64,000 nt of DNA. Origin: Osedax fenrisi (taxonomy: Eukaryota > Annelida > Polychaeta > Sabellida > Siboglinidae). The stretch is from the NCBI GenBank assembly GCA_964019155.1, contig OZ025244.1, positions 5,822,419-5,886,418 of the forward strand, written 5' to 3'. Shown here piece after piece: positions 28,402 to 37,714 of the stretch. The translations under genes and the position numbers were made by a program. Positions within the stretch are counted from its first letter, which is position 1. Each line of letters opens with the position of its first letter. The notes under the pieces were generated by a model. It did not search any database. It was given only the letters and a program-made list of their open reading frames with translations, and had not been told where the DNA came from.

Positions 28402-31362
28402 TCTATACTATATTAGCGAAAATGTCTGTCTGTGTGTGTGTAAGTATTAGGATCTCGCGAACGCGAGATCCGTTTTCCGTAAGGAAAACCGCAGGTGATA
28501 AAGTGGGGCAGCGGGGTTTTAATAGATGATTTACTTTTTTGAATATGTATTCACGTGATACCAATAATCGTTAAATAGTGTCATTTTTTAGTCGATTTAC
28601 GTAATCGAAAAATTTAAATTCGACGCAAATTTTTAATAACAAACTTTATCGTGAATAATTTGATGGTAAATAATTTCGTAAAAATGAGTTTCTTTAATTT
28701 AGAATACATTACGTAGATTTACGAAATCGTACTTCCGGTTTGAATATCTAAATACAAATTGGTACATCGTAATTTATTTACCCGTATTATTGAGGTGAAA
28801 TTCAAGAATATGTAAAATCGAGTTAATATTAATTATTTCATATCTACGCCATGTAAACATAAATTATTAAACATAGGTGATACAATCTTAATATATAATT
28901 AGGTGAGTTAAAAAATCAAAATCTATAATAATTATTCGATTTCAATAATTTTAACTTTATTAAATATATAATTAAAATAGAATATACTTTGATAAATTGT
29001 GACTTCTTATGTTTAATATTCTTCGAGCTACGGCCGAAAAAGTGAAAAATACAGGATTTTAGAATAGTCTATTTGACCGACTTCCGGTAATATTTTCGTA
29101 TAAATTATGGATTCATCAGATTAGGAGTACGAAAATACATGTAATAAAATGAGAAAAATCATGAAAATATGAATAATAGGGTTTCCATCTCTGTTTTAAT
29201 ATTTCGCCAAATGTCATCATATATATGGTCAAAGAATAAAAATATAGATTTATAAAACAATATTTGATCTAAAATCTATTCTAAAATCTATTCACAGTTG
29301 TGGTTAGGTTGGGTTAAGTTTTAATTTGTGGAGGTTTTTTTTAGCTGCATTACTTCCCGAGTGAGCTTATAAAAGTATATTTTAACTGTTGTGGTTAGGT
29401 TGGGTTAATTTTTAATTTTTGGAGGTTTTTTTTAGCTGCATTACTTCCCGAGTGAGCCTATAAAAGCATATTTATTTATATTGTTATTTTCACAGTTGTG
29501 GTTAGGTTGAGTTAAGTATTACTTTTTGTAGGTTTTTTAATCTGCATTACTTCCCGAATGAGCCTATAAAAGTATATTTCCACGGTTGTGTTAGGTTGGG
29601 TTAAGTTTAAATGTGTGTTAGTTATTTTTAGCTGCATTACTTCCCGAGTGAACCTATACAAGGATATTTTCACAGTTGTGGTTAGGTTGAGTTAAGTTTT
29701 AATTTGTGTAGGTTTTTTTTAACTGCATTACTTCCCGAGTGAGCCTATAAAAGCATATTTATTTATATTGTTATTTTTACAGTTGTGGTTAGGTTGAGTT
29801 AAGTATTACTTTTTGTAGGTTTTTTAATCTGCATTACTTCCCGAATGAGCCTATAAAAGTATATTTCCACAGTTGTGGTTAGGTTGGGTTAAGTTTTAAT
29901 TTGTGTTAGTTATTTTTAGCTGCATTACTTCCCGAGTGAACATATACAAGGATATTTTCACAGTTGTGGTTATGTTGGGTTAAGTTTTAATTTTGGTAGG
30001 TTTTTTTTAGCTGCATTAATTCCAGAGTTTGCCTATAAAAGTAGCTTTTCACGGTTGTGGTTAGGTTGTGTTAAGTTTTTAGCTGCATTACATCCCGAGT
30101 GAACCTATAAAAGTATCTTTTCACTGTTGTAGTTAGGCTGGGTTACGTTTTAATTTGTGGAGGTTTTTTTAGCTACATTACTTCTCAAGTGAGCCTATAA
30201 AATTATATTTCCACGGTTGTGGTTAGGTTGGGTTAAGTTTAAATTTTTGAAGGTTTTTAGCTGCATTACACTCCAAGTGATCCTATAAAAGTATATTGTC
30301 ACGGTTGTGTTTAGGTTAGGTTAAATTTTAATTTGTGTAGGTTTTTTTAGCTACATTACTTCTCAAGTGAGCCTATAAAATTATATTATCACGATTGTGG
30401 TTAGGTTGGGTTAAGTTTTAATTTGTGTAGGTTTTTTTTAGCTGCATTAATTCCCGAATGAGCCTATAAAAGCATATTTATTTATATTGTTATTTTTACA
30501 GTTGTGGTTAGGTTGGGTTAAGTTTAAATTTTTGAAGGTTTTTTTTAGCTGCATTACTTCTCGAATGAGCCTATAAAAGTATATTGTCACGGTTGTGGTT
30601 AGGTTGGGTTAAGTTTAAATTTGTGTATTTTTTTAGCTGCATTACACTACAAGTGATCCTATAAAAGTATATTGTCACGGTTGTGTTTAGGTTAGGTTAA
30701 GTTTTAATTTGTGTAGGTTTTTTTTAGCTGCATTACTTCCCGAGTGAGCCTATAAAAACATATTTATTTATATTGTTATTTTCACAGTTGTGGTTAGGTT
30801 GGGTTAAGTTTTAATTTTGGTAGGTTTTTTTTAGCTACATTACTTCCCGAGTTAGCCTATACAAGTATATTTATTTAAATTGTTATTTTCATAGTTGTGG
30901 TTAGGTTGGGTTAAGTTTTAATTTTTGAAGGTTTTTTTTAGCTGCATTACTTACCGAGTGAGCCTATAAAAGCATATTTATTTATATTGATATTTTCACA
31001 GTTGTGGTTAGGTTTGGTTAAGTTTAAATTTGTGGAGGTTTTTTTAAGCTGCATTACTTCCCGAGTGAGTCTATAAAAGCATATTTTTTTATATTGTTAT
31101 TTTCACAGTTGTGGTTAGGTTGGGTTAAGTTTTAATTTTTGTATGTTTTTTGTAGCTGCATCACTTCCCGATTGAGCCTATAAAAGCATTTTTATTTATA
31201 TAGTTATATTCACAGTTGTGGTTAGATTGGATTAAGTTTTAATATTGGTGATTTTTTTAGCTGCATCACTTCCCGAGTACATTACATCACCTCCCTAGTA
31301 CATTACATCACTAAGTGAACGTTACGCGCGAACACGGGCGAAGCCGGGCCCCGACCGCCTAG
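28402..31362 (+). mobile_element. Helitron-like unit U7, last unit, with free 3' end
   Basis: It starts TCTATACTATATTAGCG, with hairpins at 28450-28471 and 28472-28489. Its first 1.46 kb copies U5 (offset 9873), including a shared C-to-A change (TTTCATATC in place of TTTCCTATC). Monomers run to about 31280. The final CTAG (31359-31362) is followed by TATATATATTAATGG rather than by another TC, which fits Helitron insertion between A and T. This is the right edge of the whole array. Confidence 0.85.
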
Positions 31363-31959
31363 TATATATATATTAATGGCTTAAGCTATGAATGTAAATA
31401 GAGTACAATATGTTTGGTAATTTATATTATGTCAACAAATAATACAAAATTAAACTGAAATGTAATTATAAAGTAATATTTTTTATAATAATTCAAGAGT
31501 ATAATTTAATATTATGTCAAAAGAACATGAAAATGTTTTTGGAATTTTATATTATGTCAAAAAATAAAATGTAAAATAAATATAAATAACAAAAATAAAA
31601 ATAAACCAATATAAAAAGTATCATTTGTCAATTAATACGTATTGGTACCTTGTTACCATGGTCAGTTAATAATTAGTCAATTAATATAAATTAAAATAAA
31701 AATTATTTAAAAAATAATGAATATCATTAGTTATCTATTTTATCAAGTTATTTATCAAGTATTAATAAAACTTAATTGTCGTCATAACAATTTATAAAAA
31801 CATTTTTATAATTAGTACTAAATGAATATACTATTTTTAATTCTTAAAGTTATATATATATATATATATATATAAATAACGAATCTCCATATTTGTAATA
31901 ATTACCTCCCACAAACAACTACCAAGTGCTGACTCTTAAATCCCACTAAAGACACTATT
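31363..31959. other. AT-rich spacer, no gene seen
   Basis: Low-complexity AT-rich DNA follows the Helitron edge. It includes two similar phrases around ATTATGTCAA (about 31426, 31511 and 31551) and a (TA)n tract at about 31850-31873. No ORF, RNA gene or transposon end is recognisable. Confidence 0.6.
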
Positions 31960-32175
31960 AATAAATAAAATACCCCTACGTATAATCATGTTCTATTGTC
32001 CCCTTAACGACAACCCTCGTCATTAATTCTTTATCGACTTTATTGACATTATACACATCCAACAGTCAACGAACTTTCTAATCCGTGGAGATTTCAATTT
32101 CCATTTTGACTCTACTAGGAAACTGATCATGACTTTTAAATACATCCCTGAATAAACTTAACCTAAAACAACACG
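31960..32175 (+). pseudogene. LINE endonuclease relic, left part
   Basis: Translation at about 32069-32110 gives IQQSTNFLIRGDFNFHFDS, which contains the GDFN-type motif of the AP-like endonuclease of non-LTR retrotransposons. Upstream, another frame gives INSLSTLLTLYTSNSQ, like the helix that precedes this motif. A frameshift follows, and the next frame (32157-32175) reads LNLKQH. It stops making sense at 32175 and continues at 45204 (VTFPTHILGKTLDL). The known family order is GDFNFH..., then LxQHVxFPTHxxGHTLDL, so the two parts fit one gene. The frame is broken and non-functional. Confidence 0.7.
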
Positions 32176-32453
32176 GCTAAATTCTTATAAATTTTCACAC
32201 TTATGATGTTTTATTTATCTTTTTATATATATGTGCTTACTTTTATTTATTTATTTATTATTTTTATTTTTTAACACTACATATATTTCATTTGATTATG
32301 ACATTTTGCTAGAGTTTTTTACACATCTGGATTGTGTGCAGCCTAATTCTAGAGAGCAGGATATGTCATACCACTCTTTATCAGGGACTATCTCCATCCC
32401 TAGGGATTGTATCCATCTCATATGGGCCTGTTCACCCCGAGACTTCCGCTCTA
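32176..32453. other. Left flank of the foldback element inside the 13 kb insertion
   Basis: About 280 bp lies between the broken LINE frame and the TA of the foldback element. It contains a 76-codon frame (32231-32461) that crosses the foldback boundary and has no recognisable domain; I do not call it a gene. The matching right flank is 44647-44880. Together they may be the 3' part of another retroelement, since the right flank ends in AATAAACTATTTATCTATTTATC, a tail-like simple repeat. Unassigned. Confidence 0.35.
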
Positions 32454-32504
32454 CACTGTAAAAAATATTAGCCTATTTTACTACGAATTTATTTTTCTGG
32501 GGTG

Positions 32505-32925
32505 TTTCAGATATCAAACACCCTATTGGGGTGATTAAATATTAAAACACCCCACCTCTTGGTGTTTTAGAGTTTGAGACATGCAAACACCTCTAATTCA
32601 AATGATCTAATACACCCTATATACCATCAATCTGAAACACCCTAATTTTAGAATATTAAAACACCCCGAGTAAATATAATTCTCAAACACCCCAATAAGA
32701 ATGATATAATATACCCTATAAACAATATTATATAAAACACCCTACTTTTAGAAAATTAAAACACCCCAAGTAAATATAGTTCTCAAACACCCCAATAAAA
32801 ATGATATAATATACCCTATAATCAATATTATATAAACACCCTAAATTCAGAATATTAACACACCCCAAGTATATATAGTTCTCAAACACCCCAATACAAA
32901 TTACATAAAACACCCCTAATACAAT
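32505..32925. repeat. Subterminal tandem repeats, left arm
   Basis: Repeats of about 117 bp built on TCTCAAACACCCCAATA, ATGATATAATATACCCTATA and AAACACCCTA occur about three times, preceded by looser copies. They are inverted relative to the right arm. The minus-strand frame at 32728-32913 is only a translation of these repeats (the peptide GVFENYIYLGC recurs). Confidence 0.8.
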
Positions 32926-33227
32926 GTTATCTATAATAATATGTAATTGTAATTTATAAAAATATATTTAACACATATGTAATACTAAAATACAGTATTA
33001 TAAATAAATAACACTATTAATTGTTTATAGTTTATAAATACAATATATGTATTTCCAGTAATATGTATGATTAATAAACCCTGTTTTTTCTGTCAAATGA
33101 AGAACTTAAAACAAAGTGAATACTAATAATAGCTATATTATAATTCTATCTAATTATATTCTTTATAATAATTATAATTATAGCTTGTATAAATATTGCA
33201 AAAAATGCATGAATTAATATATTGAAT

Positions 33228-34146
33228 TTAACGTATTGTCATGTTACATTATATCATATTTTCAGCACAACGTACTGTCACATAAAATCATATCGTAATA
33301 TCACCTTCCAGTACAACGTAATGTCACATTACATAATATTGTAATGTCACCTTCCAGTACAACGTAATGTCACGTTACATCATATCATATTTTCAGCACA
33401 CCGTACTGTCACATTACATAATATTGTAATGTAACCTTCCAATACAACGTAATGTCACATTACATCATATCATATGTTCAGCACACCTTACTGTCACGTT
33501 ACATACTATTTTAATATCACATTACATTATATCATATTTTCAGCACACCTTACTGTCACATTACATAATATTATAATGTAAACTTCCAATACAAGGTAAT
33601 GTCACATTACATCATATCATATTTTCAGCACACCGTACTGTCACGTTACATAATATTATCATGTAAACTTCCAATACAACGTAATGTCATGTTACATCAT
33701 ATCATATTTTCAGCACACCGTACTGTCACGTTACATACTATTGTAATGTAAACTTCCAATACAACGTAATGTCACGTTACATCATATCATACTTTCAGCA
33801 CACCTTACTGTCACGTTACATAATATTTTAATGTTATGTTACATCATATCATATTTTCAGAACACCGTACTGTCACATTATATCATTTCATACTGTCCCC
33901 TCTAGCACAACGTACTATCACGTTACATCATATCATACTTTCAGCACACCGTACTGTTATGTTATATCATATTGTATTGTCACGTTACATCATATCATAC
34001 TTTCAGCACTTCGTACCTTCACGTTATATCATATTGTATTGTAACGTAACATCATATCATACTTTCAGACCACCGTACTGTCACGTTATATCATTTCATA
34101 CTGTCCCCTCTAGCACAACGTACTATCACGTTACATCATATCATAT
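33228..34146. repeat. Minisatellite of about 86 bp
   Basis: The phrase TCATATTTTCAGCACACC followed by GTACTGTCACGTTACAT recurs at about 33391, 33476, 33538, 33624, 33709 and 33795 and further on, mostly 85-86 bp apart with some short or long spacings. The phrase CAATACAACGTAATGTCAC alternates with it. The open frame at 33836-34267 is a by-product of the repeat (LYHFILS and YHIILS-like peptides recur) and is not a gene. Confidence 0.85.
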
Positions 34147-34434
34147 GCTTTTTTCTCGGAAAAATTTGTTTTCTATATTTGCGTTTATAAATGAGTGTTT
34201 AGATAATGGTACTGAAGCGATCCACCTAAATGTTCAACTGATAAAATTGATTTCAAATGTTGTTTAATTATTATAGTTATTATAATTATTATAATAATAC
34301 CTAACTCAGTTATATACCCAAATATAAATAAATTATACATATATATGCTTTACTCTCAGAATAATTTGTTTGCTATGTTTGAGTATATAAATGAGTGTTT
34401 AGATAACAAGTACTGACGCGATCAACCTAATTTA
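34147..34434. repeat. Diverged direct repeat of about 88 bp
   Basis: The segment at 34147-34236 (GCTTTTTTCTCGGAAAAATT ... GAGTGTTTAGATAATGG ... GCGATCCACCTAA) recurs at about 34347-34434 with about 20% differences (CTTTACTCTCAGAATAATT ... GAGTGTTTAGATAACAAG ... GCGATCAACCTAA). No coding sense. Its role is unknown. Confidence 0.7.
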
Positions 34435-35270
34435 TATTGCTATATATAAATAACATATGTATGCACAATTCAAGATTATAATTCAAGATAGAAAATATTC
34501 TCAAATATAATTATGATGTATTGGATTTTATAAAATTTGTGAAAAAATTAAATAAAATAAAAGTATGTCTATTATTATACAATTAAAATATATATGTTTA
34601 GCTATAGCATATTTCATATATACTATAGCAATACATGTAATATATTTAAACTCGACCCCATAAATTTATCAATATATATCGGGGCCATATTCGATATTCT
34701 CTACTTAAATAATGATAATGTTTATATCATAAGTTGTAAAATATAGTATTAAATTATAAAATAATAAATAACTAAGTTAAACTTATTATATTATCACATA
34801 TTATTCAAAGTTATAATTTATTCATAAGCTTATATTTTTAGATTTATAAAATTGTATAAAACTAAATAAAATTAATAATATTGTTTTCAGATTAAAATTA
34901 ATAGTGTACTATAAAATAAATAATAATAATTATTACGAAATATACTATTACATTATAAATAAATAAGTGTAAAAATATAAGAAAATAATATAAAGACTGG
35001 TATACAGATAAAATATATACTTTATAAAAATATATTTTGTCATAGTCAATAATTGACTCAATTGATATTCCATTACAAGTTTTACTTTGGTTACACTATT
35101 TGAATAAATTATGATAACAATTTAAAACTAATTAGATAAGTACACAATTTTAAATTTATTTTATTATAATAATAATAACATTATAATCGTTTATAATATG
35201 ATTATTATGTCATTATAATCCGGATTATAATGATAATAAACATTGTTTACTTCCTGAATTAAAATTATTT
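34435..35270. other. AT-rich stretch, nothing recognised
   Basis: Very AT-rich DNA without an open frame of note, an RNA-like fold or transposon ends that I can see. Confidence 0.5.
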
Positions 35271-35274
35271 ATTT

Positions 35275-36286
35275 TATATAAATTTAAATAATTGAAACTC
35301 TATATTATACGTAAAAGTTACCTATATTTATATTTATTATACATATTGTTGAATTCATAATTTGTATCATACATTTATATAATTGGAACTCTATATCACG
35401 AGTAAAAGGTACATAAATTGTATATTTATTTTACATATAATTATAATAATAATATTTAAATTAAATATTATTTAATATTATATTATTTAAATATATCATA
35501 TATAAATATAATAATTATATAATTATATGTGTATTAAATGTAACGAATTAAATATTATATTATATGTAACATATATTCATTGAATAATTCAATATAATAT
35601 TTAATTCGTAATTTGTATGACTATAATTGAAACTCTATTATACTATAATTTATAGACTCTATAATTTATAGAGTCTATATTCCGCGTAAAATGTACCTTA
35701 AATATTATATTATTATAATAATTATATGTAACATATTTTCACTATAATATTGAATTCGTAATTTATATGACTAAATTTATATGATTGAAACTCTATATTC
35801 CACGTAAAAGATACTTAAATTGTATATTTTAAATAACTAAATATTATTTAGTATACATATATTCAATTTAATATTGAATTCATAATTGGTTTCACTAAAT
35901 TTAGAGATATACTAGAACCCGGTTTTATACGGTTCGAATCCGGTTTTATCCGGTTTGAATATAATAAATGTATATATTAAATATTATAATAGAGTTTAAT
36001 GTGAAAATAATCAGTTTCCAGCATATTATACACATTAATCATATTATTTTCTACCCGGTTTGAATAATTTAAATGACAGCTGATGTCCAAATATATTGAT
36101 AAATAATATGTTATTGTTAATTATAACTACTAATGTCACTTATATTATTAATATGTATATATTAAATATTATAATAGAGTTTAATGTGAAAATAATCAGT
36201 TTCCAGCATATTATACACATTAATCATATTATTTATTATTTTCTACCCTGGTTTGAATAATTTAAATGACAGCTGATGATCCAAAT
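35275..36286. repeat. Dispersed short repeats upstream of the retrotransposon
   Basis: A phrase of the type TTGAATTCATAATTTGTAT ... ATTGAAACTCTATATT ... CGTAAAAGWTAC recurs about five times between 35275 and 35905. Then a direct repeat of about 130 bp (35967-36096 and 36151-36285) shares ATAATAGAGTTTAATGTG, CAGTTTCCAGCATATTATAC and TTTGAATAATTTAAATGACA. Such repeated blocks just before ORF1 could be a repeated 5' untranslated region or promoter of the retrotransposon, but that is only inference. Confidence 0.6.
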
Positions 36287-36649
36287 ATATAGCATCGCAA
36301 CGCATAGCAACCAAATTAAAAGTCGCATAAATTTAACGCGTTATTTCTACAAATTAAAAAAAAATTAAATTTCTTTAAAACTAATTAATTTCGACATACA
36401 TTCGGATAACTTTTTCTCTATATTATACGGAATTACATTCGATATTTACGTAGTCATTACATTAAAGGATAATGTTTTAAAATCGATTTCGAAAATAAGA
36501 AAATTAAAACATCGCAACGCTAATTTATTTAGTAAACAAGAAAAATCGAATTCGGCAATTGTTCAATTTAAAATCATAGGGAAACAGTTTGTTAAAAATA
36601 TATATAATTTATAAAACTATATAATTGTAATATATTTATTACATTAAAA

Positions 36650-37633
36650 ATGGATTGTATTACATGTAATTTAGAAAGTAATAACGAAAATTATATATCA
36701 TGTTCATGTGGTAATAAATACCATTATAAATGCTTATATAAAGCAAAAATAATGAAAACAAATTGGTCTAATAAATCACCACCAAAATATGCTATTCAGT
36801 TATTTAGATCACCAAATTTTACATTTAAATGTAATACATGTATAAATAATAATAATGATAATACACCAATAAATCAACCTACTTTAAATAACTCATTTCC
36901 ATCGTCTACTATTATTGATAATAGTAATATTAATACTTTAATAAATATCACAGAAACAAAATTAAATATGTTACTATCAAAAATCACTGAAATAAGTGAT
37001 ATGATTGTTGTTAAAAAATCATACGCTAATGTAACCGCTAATGTAACCTCTACTGTAACCAATTCTGATACCTTTACTGACAATTTGGTAAAATCAATAA
37101 ATATTATTAAAAATAATATAGATAGCAATAATGAAATAATTATTCACAATATAAATATTCCTAATAATGATAAAACTAATTTCTTTAAATACTTAGTAAA
37201 TATTATTTGTAAAACAGTAGATATTAATAAATCATGTGTATTATCAATAGTTCAATTATCATTTAATAAATTAAAATTAATTTTAGATAATGTGGTCTCA
37301 AAAAAAATTATTTTATCAAATGTTAACCGATTATGTAAATTACGAGATCTACAAAATTCATTCATTAGAACATCTCTAGATGAAATATCACTAGAACGAC
37401 ATCAGATATTACACCATGTAGTTAAAAATAAATTAATTAAAAGTAAAAAAATTATCAAATGTATTTATAATTCTAGAAGTAGTTCCTATGAACTAAGATA
37501 TATTATAAATAATAAAATTGACTGGAATATGTCAATTGGTGAAGATAATTTTAGTGTATGGAAATTGTCATATATTACTTATAAAAATTCCATTATTAAT
37601 AAAAATAAAAATAAAAATACAGGTTCTAGATGA
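36650..37633 (+). CDS. Retrotransposon ORF1 protein with PHD-like zinc finger
   Basis: 327 residues. The N-terminus carries Cys3, Cys6, Cys18, Cys20, His25, Cys28, Cys61 and Cys64, the C4HC3 spacing order of a PHD-like finger as found in ORF1 of CR1-group LINEs. A low-complexity Asn/Thr/Val linker follows (about residues 65-140), then a C-terminal domain (about 155-315) with FIRTSLDEISLERHQ near residue 240, matching the "R-S-(L/M)-T-x-E-E-R" pattern common in these ORF1 proteins. Family members bind element RNA in the particle that primes reverse transcription. The frame ends at TGA 37631-37633 and ORF2 continues in the same frame directly behind it. AT-rich codons (Asn, Ile, Lys) dominate as in ORF2. 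I am confident of the class, less so of the exact clade. Confidence 0.82.
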   Translation: MDCITCNLESNNENYISCSCGNKYHYKCLYKAKIMKTNWSNKSPPKYAIQLFRSPNFTFKCNTCINNNNDNTPINQPTLNNSFPSSTIIDNSNINTLINITETKLNMLLSKITEISDMIVVKKSYANVTANVTSTVTNSDTFTDNLVKSINIIKNNIDSNNEIIIHNINIPNNDKTNFFKYLVNIICKTVDINKSCVLSIVQLSFNKLKLILDNVVSKKIILSNVNRLCKLRDLQNSFIRTSLDEISLERHQILHHVVKNKLIKSKKIIKCIYNSRSSSYELRYIINNKIDWNMSIGEDNFSVWKLSYITYKNSIINKNKNKNTGSR

Positions 37634-37636
37634 CTA
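37631..37636 (+). promoter_or_regulatory. Candidate stop-codon readthrough site (UGA CUA)
   Basis: ORF1 ends with TGA followed by CTA, and the frame then stays open through all of ORF2. UGA followed by CUA is a well-known leaky stop context in eukaryotic and viral readthrough genes. The first ATG of ORF2 (37715) lies 27 codons downstream, inside the endonuclease fold. An ATG overlapping the stop (37630) opens a different frame that closes after five codons, so simple stop-start coupling cannot make ORF2. Confidence 0.55.
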
Positions 37637-37714
37637 ACCGGCAATAAAGATGAAAATATTAAAAATAACAATTTAAATATATATTACGCTAATGCTCGTA
37701 GTATTAGAAATAAA

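Larger units (their letters stand above)
1..31362. repeat. Head-to-tail Helitron array filled with an 84-107 bp minisatellite
   Basis: The whole stretch is built from one repeat family. The monomer contains, in order, TCCCGAGTGA, CCTATAAAAG, an optional stretch of about 22 bp (TTTATTTATATTGTTATTTT), CACAGTTGTGG, TTAGGTTGGGTTAAG, a T-rich block and AGCTGCATTACT. Long monomers are about 106-107 bp (copies begin at 1, 108 and 214); short ones lack the optional stretch and are about 84-86 bp. The monomer runs are interrupted seven times by a non-repetitive module that starts TCTATACTATA and is always preceded by the same GC-rich tail. No six-frame ORF of 60 codons occurs in the array. I judge it a satellite made of Helitron concatemers; the left edge lies outside the window. 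Confidence 0.9.

Noticed and set aside
1..31362. Telomeric array, because TTAGG occurs in each monomer
   Set aside because: TTAGG appears once per 84-107 bp inside a larger unit and is not itself tandem. The array is interrupted by Helitron 5' modules.
1..31362. CRISPR array
   Set aside because: The repeats are contiguous with no unique spacers of constant length; the context is a eukaryotic genome.
33836..34267. 143-codon open frame
   Set aside because: It translates an 86-bp minisatellite (recurring YHI/YHF-LS peptides); it has no domain, and the frame leaves the repeat only at the end.
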